DNA of 64,000 nucleotides from Streptomyces sp. NBC_01716 (GTDB taxonomy: Bacteria; Actinomycetota; Actinomycetes; Streptomycetales; Streptomycetaceae), in the NCBI RefSeq assembly GCF_036248275.1, contig NZ_CP109181.1, forward strand, positions 7,006,001 through 7,070,000, given 5' to 3'. Shown here in pieces: positions 34,108 through 43,443 of the stretch. Position 1 is the stretch's first letter; each line of letters begins with the position of its first letter. The notes beneath the pieces are model-generated. The model saw nothing but the letters and a program-made list of their open reading frames with translations. It did no database searches and was not told the DNA's origin. The translations under genes and the position numbers were made by a program.

Positions 34108-34621
34108 ACGCGCCGTCGCGTACGAGGAGTTCGATCTCGTCCAGCGCGCGGCGGGCCGCGTCGGCGGCGACCGGGTCCCGCTCGGCGAGGCCGCTCTCCT
34201 CGAACTCGTCCTCGTCGAGCCGCAGCACGGTCCCGCCGTCGGCCGACGCCCACAGATCGAGATCCAGGTCCTCGACCACCAACTCGTACCGGAGTTCCCC
34301 TGGACCCCGGCCACGCACGACCGCCGGCCGTGTCACGTCGCAGTACCAGCCCTTGAGGACGCCGTCGGCCGTGCGGACCTCCTTCACCGCGTACCAGCGG
34401 TCGCGCCAGTAGTGCTCGGTGAAGACGTCGCCGGGCTCGAAGCGTACGAAGCCGAAGTCCCGTACGCCCTCGGCCGCCCACGGCGCACGCACCACCACAT
34501 GGGTGCCGTCGTCGGCGAGGAGGGAGGCGGGGTAGTGGATCTTCGTCGCGCCCGCCTTGACCAGCCGCACCTCGACCTGGACCGCCGGGGCCCCGCCCGA
34601 GTCAGGTGAGCTCGCGGACAT
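34073..34621 (-). CDS. DUF402/FomD-like nucleotide phosphatase
   Basis: 182 aa. The DUF402 barrel is visible in residues about 50-150: EHYWRDRWYAVKEV, GWYCDVTRPAVV and the acidic cluster LVVEDLDLDLW, whose Asp residues coordinate metal in FomD-type proteins. Relatives hydrolyse nucleoside di- or triphosphates or CMP-phosphonates. The start overlaps the end of the acetyltransferase gene by 20 bases, so the two are co-transcribed. Confidence 0.87.
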   Translation of the reverse strand: MSASSPDSGGAPAVQVEVRLVKAGATKIHYPASLLADDGTHVVVRAPWAAEGVRDFGFVRFEPGDVFTEHYWRDRWYAVKEVRTADGVLKGWYCDVTRPAVVRGRGPGELRYELVVEDLDLDLWASADGGTVLRLDEDEFEESGLAERDPVAADAARRALDEIELLVRDGAFTALLGRPLPS

Positions 34622-35522
34622 GGCGTACCTCCGAGGCAGAGACCTGATAGCCGAACCAGCGGTTGACCGCCAGCATCGGCTCGTTGTGCGCGTCGTTGTT
34701 GGTGAACGCGTCGGTGTAACCGGCGGCGCGGGCGCGGCGCAGGGAGTCGGCCTTGGCGGCCTTGGCCAGACCCCGGCCGCGATGCTCGCGCAGCGTGCCC
34801 GTCATGGCCGACAGATAGGTCGTGGCACCGTCCGTGTGGACCAGGGCGAAGGCCGCGATCCTGCCGTCGGCGACCACGAGGGTGCTGAGCCGGCGGTCCA
34901 GACAGGGGTGGTGCCAGACGTTGTTCAGCCAGTCCTCGTAGTCGTCGAGGTTCGTGTTGACGTCGCCCGGTTCGTCCGCCGTCGCCTCGGCGTCCGCCTC
35001 GAACAGCGCGCGCGGGTCGTCGGTGAAGTCCGCCGCCGACGCCACGGCGCAGCCCGTGGGAAGCCTCAGCGGCCCGGGCAGCGTGGCACCCGCCAGATCG
35101 AGGCGCTGGAAGCGCGCGGTACGCAGCGGCGAGTAGCCCCGGCGGGCGGCGAAGGCGAGGGACGCGGGCTCGTCGTTCACCCAGCCGAAGGCGGTGGTCG
35201 CGCCCTCGGCGGCCAGATGCTCCTCGGCCGCCCGCAGGATCGCGGATCCCACGCCCCTGCCCGTGTGGTCGGGGTGCACATGGGGGTTGACCCGGGACTG
35301 ACCGGGCTCGGCGCTGTCGTAGGCGAGACCGACATGCGACATGCCGATCACCTCGCCACCGTCCTCGGCGACCAGCATGCGGTACTTCGCCGCCGGGTTG
35401 GCGCTGCGCACGGTGAAGTGCAGGGACTCCTCTGTCGTCACGGAGTACGGGATGGTGGCACGGCGGACGCGGACGACGGCGGCGGCGTCCCCGGGGCGGA
35501 AATCACGAACGATCACAGTCAT
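34602..35522 (-). CDS. Double-domain GNAT acetyltransferase
   Basis: 306 aa with two GNAT folds. The first (about 1-145) has VHPDHTGRGVGSAIL, the acetyl-CoA loop; the second (about 160-306) has TLREHRGRGLAKAAK and the late FTNNDAHNEPMLAVNRWFGY, characteristic of mycothiol synthase-like or antibiotic acetyltransferases. Tandem GNATs usually keep one active half; both CoA loops look intact here. The acceptor is unknown. Divergent from the small GntR gene at 35610. Confidence 0.87.
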   Translation of the reverse strand: MTVIVRDFRPGDAAAVVRVRRATIPYSVTTEESLHFTVRSANPAAKYRMLVAEDGGEVIGMSHVGLAYDSAEPGQSRVNPHVHPDHTGRGVGSAILRAAEEHLAAEGATTAFGWVNDEPASLAFAARRGYSPLRTARFQRLDLAGATLPGPLRLPTGCAVASAADFTDDPRALFEADAEATADEPGDVNTNLDDYEDWLNNVWHHPCLDRRLSTLVVADGRIAAFALVHTDGATTYLSAMTGTLREHRGRGLAKAAKADSLRRARAAGYTDAFTNNDAHNEPMLAVNRWFGYQVSASEVRHVRELT

Positions 35523-35609
35523 GGAGCGGCACGCTACGTGGCCGCACCACCGGAACGCTCCTTATTTTTCTCGGTTCCCAAGCGCGGGTGATGAGGGAGA
35601 ATCAGCCCT

Positions 35610-35984
35610 GTGACCTTGAAGATCTCCATCGATGACGACGATGCCACCGCTCCGTACGAGCAGTTGCGCACCCAGATCTCCGAACAGGCGCGCTCCGGCG
35701 CGCTGCCCGTGGGACACAAGCTCCCGACGGTACGCGGCTTCGCCGAGGAACTCGGCCTGGCGGCGAACACCGTGGCCAAAACCTATCGGGCCCTGGAGTC
35801 GGACGGGGTGATCGAGACGCGCGGGCGCAACGGCACGTTCATCGCGGCGGCGGGTGACGCGGCCGACCGCAAGGCGGCGGCAGCGGCCCAGGAGTACGCG
35901 CGGCAGGCGAGACGGCTCGGTCTGGCGCGCGCGGAGGCGCTGTCGCTGGCGGAGGACGCGGTGCGGGCGGCGTACTCGCGCTGA
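35610..35984 (+). CDS. Small GntR regulator, YtrA subfamily
   Basis: 124 aa from a GTG start. There is a single winged helix (about 10-80: PYEQLRTQISEQARSGAL, TVRGFAEELGLAANTVAKTYRAL) with a short helical dimerisation tail and no ligand domain, as in YtrA repressors that control ABC transporters. The ABC exporter genes lie just downstream but on the other strand, ending towards it, so the target is not obvious; it could also be the divergent acetyltransferase gene. Confidence 0.88.
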   Translation: MTLKISIDDDDATAPYEQLRTQISEQARSGALPVGHKLPTVRGFAEELGLAANTVAKTYRALESDGVIETRGRNGTFIAAAGDAADRKAAAAAQEYARQARRLGLARAEALSLAEDAVRAAYSR

Positions 35985-36018
35985 GACCGGGCCCTCGGTG
36001 GCGGGCCGGCTCCCGGCG

Positions 36019-36879
36019 TCATCTGGCCAGCCGCCCCAGCAGCGACGACGCCGCGGTGATCCCCAGCACCGCCGCGAAGAGCAGCACCCCGAAATCGAGC
36101 AGCAGATGGGACGAGGTACCGAGCAGCAGTCCGCGTAGCGCGTCCACCTGGTAGCTGAGCGGATTGATCTTGCTGACCACCTGGAGCCAGGCCGGCATGA
36201 TCGCCACCGGATACAGCGCGTTCGACGCGAAGAAGAGCGGCATCGTGATGGCCTGGCCGATGCCCATCAGCCGGTCCCTGGTGAGGACGATGCCGGCGAT
36301 CGTGATCGACAGACACGAGAAGAAGGCCGAGCCGAGGATCACCACGACCGCGACCCCGAGCAGTTTCAGCGGGTTCCAGGTCAGTCCCACCCCGAGGGCG
36401 GCGGCGATGAGGATCACCACGAGCGCCTGGATCAGCGCCTTCACCCCGGAGGCGAACGCCTTGCCGCTGATCAGGGCGGCTCGCGGGGTCGGGGTGACCA
36501 GGAGTTTGGTCAGGATTCCGGCGTCCCGCTCCCAGATGATCATGATGCCGTAGAAGATCGCGATGAACATCGCGGACTGGGCGATGATGCCGGGCGCGAG
36601 GAAGTCGATGTAGGGGATGCCGCCGGTCGGGATGGCCCTGAGATGGGTGAAGGTCTCGCCGAAGATCAGCAGCCAGAGGGCCGGCTGGACGGCCCGGGTG
36701 TAGAGCTCGGTGCGGTCGTGGCGCAGCTTCTGGAGCTCGACCACGCACATGGCGATGACTCTGGAGGGCAGGACGCGCAGGCCCGTTCGGGGTCGCGGTG
36801 GTACGAGCAGCAGCTCGAAGCGGGCGGGATCGACGTCCTCAGCCGAGTCTCGACGCCGTCCGGCGGGTGCTTCTGACAT
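36019..36879 (-). CDS. ABC-2 type exporter permease (DrrB-like)
   Basis: 286 aa with six transmembrane segments and the ABC-2 signature in LVTPTPRAALISGKAFASGVKALIQ and the terminal NPLSYQVDALRGLL. ATG 36879 was chosen because GGAGG precedes it and homology begins there; it lies inside the 3' end of the ATPase gene (41-base overlap). It forms the export channel for a drug or lipid with the adjacent ATPase. Confidence 0.9.
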   Translation of the reverse strand: MSEAPAGRRRDSAEDVDPARFELLLVPPRPRTGLRVLPSRVIAMCVVELQKLRHDRTELYTRAVQPALWLLIFGETFTHLRAIPTGGIPYIDFLAPGIIAQSAMFIAIFYGIMIIWERDAGILTKLLVTPTPRAALISGKAFASGVKALIQALVVILIAAALGVGLTWNPLKLLGVAVVVILGSAFFSCLSITIAGIVLTRDRLMGIGQAITMPLFFASNALYPVAIMPAWLQVVSKINPLSYQVDALRGLLLGTSSHLLLDFGVLLFAAVLGITAASSLLGRLAR

Positions 36880-37795
36880 CGCGGTAGGTGCCTCCTTCCT
36901 CCTCCAGGCCCTGGCCGACCACGTCGCGGAAGACGTCCTCCAGGGTGGGGAGGGTGTCGCTCCGCGCGGGTGCGCGGGACGCGCCCGGCTCGCCCTCCTC
37001 ACCGGACTTACGCGACGCATCCGCCTCACCCGTCTCACCCGCCTCCGCGCGGCGGCGTTCGCGCAGCTCTTCCCGCAGTTCGTCGGGGGTGCCGAGGGCG
37101 TGGATCCGGCCGCGGTGCATCAGCCCGACCCGGTCGCAGTACTGCTGGGCCTCGTCCATGTAGTGCGTGGTCACCAGCACGGTCATACCCGTGGCCCGCC
37201 GCACCGCGTTGATGTGGTCCCAGACGCTGCTCCGGGCGATCGGGTCGAGACCGATCGTCGGCTCGTCCAGCATCAGCAGCCGGGGCGCGCTCACCAGCGC
37301 CTGCGCGAGTTCCAGCCGGCGGATCATGCCGCCCGAGTACGTCTGGGCCATCCGGTCGGCGGCCTCGGAGAGGTCGACCACGTCCAGCGCCTGCGCGACC
37401 CGCGCGGCTCGCTCATGGCGCGGGACATCGAAGACGCGGGCGAACAGGGTCACGTTCTCGCGCCCGGTCAGCGTCGCGTCGGCGGACAGTTGCTGCGGCA
37501 CGTACCCGAGCAGGCGGCGTACCGCCATCTTGTCCTTCGCGGCGTCGTGTCCGAACACCTTGACGATGTCCGCGGGGACCGGCAGCAGCGTGGTGACACA
37601 GCGGATCGCGGTCGTCTTGCCCGCGCCGTTGGGGCCGAGCAGCCCGAAGATCTCGCCGGTACGGACGGACAGATCGAGGCCGTCGACGGCCTTGGTGTCA
37701 CCGAACGAGTAGTCCAGTCCGCGGCAGCTCACGGCCTCGGCATCGGCATCGGTATCGGCCTCGGCGGAAGACCGGTCCGCCCCGTCGGAAGTCAT
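36839..37795 (-). CDS. ABC exporter ATP-binding protein (DrrA-like)
   Basis: 318 aa. Walker A GPNGAGKT is at 54-61; the signature YSGGMIRRLELAQ and Walker B LLMLDEPTIGLD follow, as in daunorubicin-resistance DrrA. The C-terminal about 60 residues are charged and low in complexity. It powers the permease encoded by the overlapping downstream gene. No regulator directly abuts the pair. Confidence 0.92.
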   Translation of the reverse strand: MTSDGADRSSAEADTDADAEAVSCRGLDYSFGDTKAVDGLDLSVRTGEIFGLLGPNGAGKTTAIRCVTTLLPVPADIVKVFGHDAAKDKMAVRRLLGYVPQQLSADATLTGRENVTLFARVFDVPRHERAARVAQALDVVDLSEAADRMAQTYSGGMIRRLELAQALVSAPRLLMLDEPTIGLDPIARSSVWDHINAVRRATGMTVLVTTHYMDEAQQYCDRVGLMHRGRIHALGTPDELREELRERRRAEAGETGEADASRKSGEEGEPGASRAPARSDTLPTLEDVFRDVVGQGLEEEGGTYRDVRSTRRTASRLG

Positions 37796-37880
37796 GGCTT
37801 CACAGTAGCCCCGGCCTGGACAAATGACGCAAAAGGTACGCCGGGTGGGGGCGGGCGGCCGGCTGGTAGCAGCGGGCCAA

Positions 37881-38990
37881 CTACAGGTACAGCCCCGCGT
37901 CCGCGCCCTTCGACTGGCCCGGGACCGACGTCGGGCCGCCGCCCCGGCGCAGTGCGAACAGTTCGGCCAGCGTCGCGCCCTCCCGGCCCACCGCCCCCTC
38001 CCAGTCGCCCTCCTCCCGGCTCAGCCAGCGCTCCGCCTCCGGGCGGGTCAGCGAGCCGACCTCGATCCGGGCCAGACAGCGGCCGGGCCTGACGACCGCC
38101 GGGTGGAGCCGTTCCAGGTCCTCGTTGGTCGTCACGCCCACCAGGACGTTACGGCCCTGGCCGAGCAGCCCGTCGGTGAGATTCAGCAGCCGGGAGAGCG
38201 CCTGGCCCGCCGTGTGCTTGGCCTCGCCCCGGATCAGCTCGTCGCAGTCCTCCAGGAGCAGCAGCCGCCAGCGGCCCTTGGACGAGCCCTCGTCCTCGCC
38301 GATCGCGATGTCCATCAGATAGCCGACGTCGTTGAAGAGCCGCTCCGGGTCCAGGACGCAGTCGACCTGGCACCAGTCACGCCAGGACCGGGCCAGCGTC
38401 CGCAGCGCCGAGGTCTTCCCGGTGCCGGGCGGGCCGTGCAGCAGGAGCAGCCGTCCCGCGATGTCGTCCGGGGTCACCTTCATCAGCCGGTCCATCGCGT
38501 CGGCCACCGGAGCCGTGTAGTTGTCCCTGACCTCGTCCCACGTACCGGCCGCGATCTGCCGGGTCGTGCGGTGCGGGCCGCGGCGCGGCGACACGTACCA
38601 GAACCCCATGGTCACGTTCTCGGGCACCGGCTCGGGCTCGTCCTGCGCCCCGTCCGTCGCCTGGCGGTGCACCTTCTCGGCGAGTTCGGAGCTGGTCGCG
38701 GTCACCGTCACGTCCGCGCCCCGGTTCCAGCGGGAGACGAGCAGCGTCCAGCCGTCGCCCTCGGCCAGCGTGGCACTGCGGTCGTCGTCGCGCGCCGAGC
38801 GCAGCACGGTGGCGCCCGGCGGCAGCAGGGAGACACCGGACTTGACGCGGTCGATCGACGAACTGTGCGAGTGCGGCTGCTCGCCCGTCGCGAAACGGCC
38901 GAGAAAGAGCGCGTCGACGACATCCGACGGTGAGTCGCTGTCGTCGACGTTCAGCCGGATCGGCAGGGCGTCCTGAGGCTTGGCAGACAT
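37881..38990 (-). CDS. AAA ATPase with DUF5925-type N-terminal domain
   Basis: 369 aa (a slightly earlier ATG at 38999 is possible; neither has a good ribosome site). Residues 1-about 165 form a conserved-looking domain without known activity (DUF5925 by recollection). The AAA module has Walker A GPPGTGKT (186-193), Walker B LLLLEDCDE (243-251), a sensor-1 Asn (TTNEDLERL) and arginines in HPAVVRPGRCL, so it should hydrolyse ATP and form rings. The partner or substrate to be remodelled is unknown. Stand-alone gene. Confidence 0.87.
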   Translation of the reverse strand: MSAKPQDALPIRLNVDDSDSPSDVVDALFLGRFATGEQPHSHSSSIDRVKSGVSLLPPGATVLRSARDDDRSATLAEGDGWTLLVSRWNRGADVTVTATSSELAEKVHRQATDGAQDEPEPVPENVTMGFWYVSPRRGPHRTTRQIAAGTWDEVRDNYTAPVADAMDRLMKVTPDDIAGRLLLLHGPPGTGKTSALRTLARSWRDWCQVDCVLDPERLFNDVGYLMDIAIGEDEGSSKGRWRLLLLEDCDELIRGEAKHTAGQALSRLLNLTDGLLGQGRNVLVGVTTNEDLERLHPAVVRPGRCLARIEVGSLTRPEAERWLSREEGDWEGAVGREGATLAELFALRRGGGPTSVPGQSKGADAGLYL

Positions 38991-39059
38991 GTCGCCCATG
39001 ATCCGGCACGGGCGCCGCCGACGCACGGTGTTTTGCCCCGGCGGCGCCCGCTCGTCCGG

Positions 39060-39905
39060 TCAGCCGACGCCGACCGCCCGCGCGGCCCGGCGGGCCGCGC
39101 GTACCACCGCGTACGCCTTCGTCAGCGCCCGGTCGCCGGCGAAGAGGCGGCCGACGGACCGGCCGTCGACCAGCCGCCCGAACTCCCCGATCTCCGTGGA
39201 GCGCCGCACCGTGACCCGTTCCAGGGCGTACGGGCCCTGCCGCCGGCGGGCCGGCCCGTTGCCCACGGCCAGCGACTGCTCGAACCCGGCCGCCCGCACG
39301 GCGCGCCGCACCCGGCGGGTGGAGTAGCCGTACGGATACGCGAACGAGACCGGCGCGGCGCCCAGTTCGGCGGCGACGATCTCCCGGCAGCGCGCCGCCT
39401 CGTGGCGAAGGCGCGCGTCGCCGAGCTGGTCCAGCTGCGGGTGTGTATGGCTGTGGCCGCCGATCTCCACCCCGGCGGCGGCCAGTTGGCGCACCTGGTC
39501 CCAGTCGAGCATCGTGTCGAGGGCGCCGCCCTCGTCGTACGGGCCGCGCAGCCACCCCGTGGAGACGAACAGGGTGGCCGCGAAGCCGTGCCGCGCCAGG
39601 GCGGGCAGGGCGTACCGGTGCACGCCCTCGTAGCCGTCGTCGAACGTGATCAGCACCGGCCGCTCGGGCAGCCGCCCGTCCCCCCGCCACGCGGCGGCCA
39701 GCGCCGCCGTCGTCAGCGGGGTGAACCCCTGCTCGCCGAGCAGCGAGAGCTGCTCGGCGAACGCGTCGGGCGACACCGACAGGGCGCGCACCGACGGGGC
39801 CGGCCGGTGCGCGATCGCGTGGTACATCAGGATCGGCACGGGCAACTCCGATCCCGATCCCGGCCCCGGGCATGGTGGTGCGCCGTCCCCCATGCCCATG
39901 CTCAT
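39060..39905 (-). CDS. Polysaccharide deacetylase (CE4)
   Basis: 281 aa NodB-fold deacetylase. Motif 1 is TFDDG (87-91; Asp89 base, Asp90 metal), motif 2 HSHTH (151-155), motif 3 FAYPYGY (188-194). No clear signal peptide is seen with the ATG at 39905, which is unusual for wall-acting members, so it may act on a cytoplasmic or lipid-linked glycan. It is the last gene of a coupled operon with two glycosyltransferases (ATGA overlap), pointing to synthesis of a partly de-N-acetylated glycan. Confidence 0.9.
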   Translation of the reverse strand: MSMGMGDGAPPCPGPGSGSELPVPILMYHAIAHRPAPSVRALSVSPDAFAEQLSLLGEQGFTPLTTAALAAAWRGDGRLPERPVLITFDDGYEGVHRYALPALARHGFAATLFVSTGWLRGPYDEGGALDTMLDWDQVRQLAAAGVEIGGHSHTHPQLDQLGDARLRHEAARCREIVAAELGAAPVSFAYPYGYSTRRVRRAVRAAGFEQSLAVGNGPARRRQGPYALERVTVRRSTEIGEFGRLVDGRSVGRLFAGDRALTKAYAVVRAARRAARAVGVG

Positions 39906-40972
39906 ACGACGGCTCCCCGTGGACTCTCCCGCGCCGAAGCCGGAGTTGACGAAGCCGAGGGGGCCACCGGGCTGATCGGGCCGGACGAGAACGTGACCGC
40001 GCCCCGGCGCGTCCGGGCACTGCCCACCACAAAACCGGCCGCCGTCGTCAGCACCCCCGCCACGATCGCCCCGGCCCGCCCCGCGCCGCCGCGCCCCCGG
40101 CCCCGTACGGCGTCCCGCAGCCCGCGTGCCACCCCCGCGGGCAGCACCCGGGTGGCATAGCGCCGCTCGGACTCAAGTCCCTTGCCCGCGCCCACACTTC
40201 GGGCGACCAGCGCCTTCGAGAGCCCTTCGGCGTAGGCGCGGGTGCGGAAGTACTTGAACCCCATGCGCGATTCGGGGACCTTGTGGTGGATCACCGCGCG
40301 GTCGTCGATCAGCAGGACCGCGTGCGGCAGGGCCTCACCGAGCCTGATGCACAGCTCCGTCTCCTCGCAGCCCAGCGGACGCTTGTCGCCGTCCCGCCCG
40401 ATGCCGGTCGCGAAGCCGCCCGCCGCGTCGAAAGCCGTACGGCGGAACGAGGCGTTGCCGCCCAGGATGTTGCGGACCCGCACCTTGCCGGGCGGCAGCC
40501 CCCGGTACGTACAGCCGACGACCCAGTCGAACTCCTCCGGGAACCAGACGGGCCGGCTCCCGGACGCCCAGGCGGGCAGCGTCCTGCCGCCGACCGCCAT
40601 CACCCGCGCGTCGCCGAAACCCGCGGCGAGATACCGCAGCCAGTCGTGCTCGGCCACGGCGTCGTCGTCCAGGAAGGCCACGAACTCCCCCCGCGCGGCG
40701 GCGATTCCGGTGTTACGTCCGGCGGAGAGCCCGCGGGGGCCCGCGTTGGCGAGCACCCGCACCTCCCCGCCGTCCGCCGCCGGCGCCCCGGCGTACTCCG
40801 CGCGAAGCCGCGTCCGCAGCGTCTCGTTGTGGTCGACCACGAGCAGCGTCTCCGTGGCCGGCATCGACTGACTCCGTACGGAGGCGACCGCGGCGAGAAT
40901 GTCCTCCCAGCGTTCCTCCGTGTACGCGCAGACGACCACGGAGAAGGAACGGTGGAGCTGACGGTCGATCAA
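39902..40972 (-). CDS. GT2 glycosyltransferase (second of operon)
   Basis: 356 aa GT-A fold enzyme. SVVVCAYTEERWEDILAAVASV begins the nucleotide-binding half; the metal site is FLDDD (102-104 Asp), followed by the acceptor motif region CEETELCIRLG. A hydrophobic segment near the C-terminus (about 305-325) may associate with the membrane. The start is a TTG at 40972, supported by GGGGGAGG 5-6 nt upstream and a TTGA overlap with the preceding stop. The sugar and acceptor are unknown. Confidence 0.88.
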   Translation of the reverse strand: MIDRQLHRSFSVVVCAYTEERWEDILAAVASVRSQSMPATETLLVVDHNETLRTRLRAEYAGAPAADGGEVRVLANAGPRGLSAGRNTGIAAARGEFVAFLDDDAVAEHDWLRYLAAGFGDARVMAVGGRTLPAWASGSRPVWFPEEFDWVVGCTYRGLPPGKVRVRNILGGNASFRRTAFDAAGGFATGIGRDGDKRPLGCEETELCIRLGEALPHAVLLIDDRAVIHHKVPESRMGFKYFRTRAYAEGLSKALVARSVGAGKGLESERRYATRVLPAGVARGLRDAVRGRGRGGAGRAGAIVAGVLTTAAGFVVGSARTRRGAVTFSSGPISPVAPSASSTPASARESPRGAVV

Positions 40973-41865
40973 GACACCTCCCCCCGCCCGATCATGGGCC
41001 CCGGGAGGCCCGGACGGACGGAGAGCGGGAGCGCCGTCCGGACGGATCGCGGCTTGCGCCGCGCCGACCTCGGGACGCCCTTCTCCCGGAGGATGACCTT
41101 CAGCACCCGCAGCCCGTCGCGTACGGCCCGGAGATTGCTCACGCCATGGATCCGGTCGTACTCGTGGCTCGGGATCTCCTGCACCTTCAGACCGGCCTTG
41201 ACGACCCGGATGTTCATCAGGGTCTCGACCTCGAACCCGGTGCAGTCGAGCGTGATCCGGTCCAGGCAGTGCCGCCAGAAGGCGTTGTAGCCGTAGCAGA
41301 GGTCGGTGTAGCGGGCGCCGAACTTGGCGTTCACGACCGAGCAGAGTACGGCGTTGCCGAGCTTGCGGATCGGTGTCATGTCGTCCGTGCCGCCGCCGTT
41401 GGCGAACCGCGACCCCTTGGCGAAGTCGGCGCCCGAGACCAGGGCCGACACATAGCTGACGATCTCCTGGCCGTCGGCCGAGCCGTCCGCGTCGATCATC
41501 ACGATGATGTCGCCCGTGCACGCGGCGAAGCCGCTGATCAGGGCGTCACCCTTGCCCTTGCCGCGCTGTTCCACGACCTTGATGCCGGGCCACAACTCCC
41601 GTGCGACGCCGACCGTGCCGTCGGTCGAGTTCCCGTCCACGAGGACGACTTCATGGATCCAGTCGGGCAGTGTCTTGAACACGTACGGCAGATTCTCCGC
41701 CTCGTTCATCGCGGGGATCACCACGCTCACCGGCGGCGCGATCGCGAGATACGAGGAGACCGGCCGGAACCGGCCTTCGAGTACTCGTTCGTCCAGGTCG
41801 TCACCGGAGAACGGCATACCTAACGGGTCTTCGCCCGAGGTCGTCGGGCGCAGGATTGAGCTCAC
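40969..41865 (-). CDS. GT2 glycosyltransferase, polyprenyl-phosphate sugar transferase-like (first of operon)
   Basis: 298 aa. SVVIPAMNEAENLPYVFKTLP and VVLVDGNSTDGT define the GT2 family; the metal motif is Asp125-Ala-Asp127 (MIDADGS). It resembles dolichol/polyprenyl-phosphate mannosyl- or glucosyltransferases without the C-terminal membrane domain. GTG 41865 was chosen (GAGAGGGAAAG upstream); the longer frame has no ribosome site. It heads the three-gene operon that ends with the deacetylase. Confidence 0.88.
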   Translation of the reverse strand: MSSILRPTTSGEDPLGMPFSGDDLDERVLEGRFRPVSSYLAIAPPVSVVIPAMNEAENLPYVFKTLPDWIHEVVLVDGNSTDGTVGVARELWPGIKVVEQRGKGKGDALISGFAACTGDIIVMIDADGSADGQEIVSYVSALVSGADFAKGSRFANGGGTDDMTPIRKLGNAVLCSVVNAKFGARYTDLCYGYNAFWRHCLDRITLDCTGFEVETLMNIRVVKAGLKVQEIPSHEYDRIHGVSNLRAVRDGLRVLKVILREKGVPRSARRKPRSVRTALPLSVRPGLPGPMIGRGEVS

Positions 41866-42371
41866 GGGATCTTTCCCTCTCCACCGGTGGACCGCCCGCC
41901 CCCGGGCGGTCCGGATGATGTGCCGGTTCGAAAGGGGGGTTCTCACCCTGTACGCGGCAGCGTTGAGCCCTTGCTGCCGGGTGAGTCGAGAAAGCGAGAA
42001 CCGCGCGGCACCCCCCTACCGCGCCCACGCCGGGAGCCGTCGCGACGTCCGAGCCCTCCCCTGAAGTCGCTCTCCATCACGGTCCGATGCGGGTGGATGT
42101 CCGAAGGTATTGATACTTAGGACTGTATGGCAAGTGCTGCGATATGACCGTGCCTATTTGCGATTTGGCATCACTTCGGCATCGGCTTCCGGAACATCCG
42201 TGTTCGGATTTACTCGGTCCAACCGCCCGGCGATCCGCTTCCTGCCGGTTCGCTCGGTATACGCGCGTCCATCAGTAAGTTCTCACCAGATTGACTTGGC
42301 ATGGACACTTACGGTCAAGTCCCGTCCCTGGTACGAACGTTGAGGCAGAGATCCTGCTCAATGGAGGTTTC
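41866..42371. other. Long divergent intergenic region
   Basis: 506 bases between the glycan operon and the GDSL lipase. A hairpin with 10-base arms (GGACCGCCCG ... CGGGCGGTCC, 41889-41912) lies in the probable leader of the minus-strand operon. The stretch about 42100-42200 is unusually AT-rich for this DNA. No gene: open frames here lack ribosome sites and Streptomyces codon bias. Confidence 0.5.
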
Positions 42372-43175
42372 ATGAAGCTGTCCAGATTCGCCGCCCTGAC
42401 GTCCACGCTCCTGCTCGGCGCGGTCCTCGCCCTCACCGGGGCCGGCCAGGCCCAGGCGGCCGAGAACGCGGCACTCGACTACGTCGCCCTCGGTGACTCC
42501 TACTCATCCGGACTGGGGTCCGGTTCGTACGACAGCGGCAGCGGCGACTGCAAGCGCAGCAGCAAGGCCTACCCGTCCCTCTGGGCCGCGGCCAACTCAC
42601 CCTCGTCGTTCGCCTTCACCGCCTGCTCGGGCGCTCGTACGGGTGACGTGACCGGCAGTCAGCTCGGCCCCGTCAACTCCGGGACCGACCTCGTCAGCAT
42701 CACCGTCGGCGGCAACGACGCCGGCTTCGCCGACGTCATGACCACCTGTGTCCTCCAGTCCGAGGCCAGTTGCGTGGCGCGCGTGAACCAGGCCCGCAGC
42801 TACGTCACCAACACGCTGCCCGGCCAGCTCGACTCGGTCTACAACGCGATCAGCGCCAAGGCCCCCGCCGCCAAGGTCGTCGTGATCGGCTACCCGCGCT
42901 TCTACAAGCTCAACGGCTCCTGCCTGGTGGGCATGACCGAGACCGAGCGCGCCGCGATCAACGGGGCCGCCGACCACCTGAACGACCTGCTCGCCAAGCG
43001 TGCCGCCGACCACGGCTACAGCTTCGCGGACGTCACCGGCCCCTTCACCGGTCATGAGATCTGCTCGTCGGCGTCCTGGCTGCACAGCGTCAGTTTTCCG
43101 ATCGGCGAGTCGTACCACCCCACCGCCCAGGGCCAGTCGGGTGGTTATCTGCCGGCCTTCTCCTCGGCCGTCTGA
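42372..43175 (+). CDS. Secreted SGNH/GDSL lipase-esterase
   Basis: 267 aa with signal peptide (about 1-30). The SGNH blocks are clear: GDSYSSG with Ser43, GGNDAGF with Asn115, and the C-terminal SYHPTAQGQ with His249. Six cysteines (60, 85, 126, 134, 184, 231) fit the three disulfides of Streptomyces extracellular esterases of the S. scabies/S. rimosus type. It hydrolyses lipid or ester bonds outside the cell. TGGAGG precedes the ATG. Terminated by the hairpin at 43220. Confidence 0.94.
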   Translation: MKLSRFAALTSTLLLGAVLALTGAGQAQAAENAALDYVALGDSYSSGLGSGSYDSGSGDCKRSSKAYPSLWAAANSPSSFAFTACSGARTGDVTGSQLGPVNSGTDLVSITVGGNDAGFADVMTTCVLQSEASCVARVNQARSYVTNTLPGQLDSVYNAISAKAPAAKVVVIGYPRFYKLNGSCLVGMTETERAAINGAADHLNDLLAKRAADHGYSFADVTGPFTGHEICSSASWLHSVSFPIGESYHPTAQGQSGGYLPAFSSAV

Positions 43176-43219
43176 CCCAATCGCGGATCGTACGAACTGA
43201 CCACCGGTGAGAAGCCTGT

Positions 43220-43248
43220 CCGTCCGCCCACCTGGGGCGGGCGGACGG
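43220..43248 (+). terminator. Terminator after the GDSL lipase gene
   Basis: CCGTCCGCCC and GGGCGGACGG form a 10-bp stem with a 9-base loop, 45 bases after the stop. Confidence 0.75.
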
Positions 43249-43443
43249 GAATCGACCTTCGATCTCATCGAACTCTTCGCAGGTCGATTGTCCAACTCGC
43301 CCTGGAATGCAATGGATTCACCGGGCGAACTGCCATCCCCCAACGGGTGTTGTCAATCCCTGAGGCGGGATACACGTGTGTCCCACGGGGGCGATAGGGT
43401 TAACCTGCCCGAGCCGGGTGCCCTCGTACGGGTGGGGAGTGAC

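Noticed and set aside
42110..42343. 77-codon open frame in the long intergenic region
   Set aside because: No ribosome site, no Streptomyces codon bias, lies in the AT-rich promoter patch.
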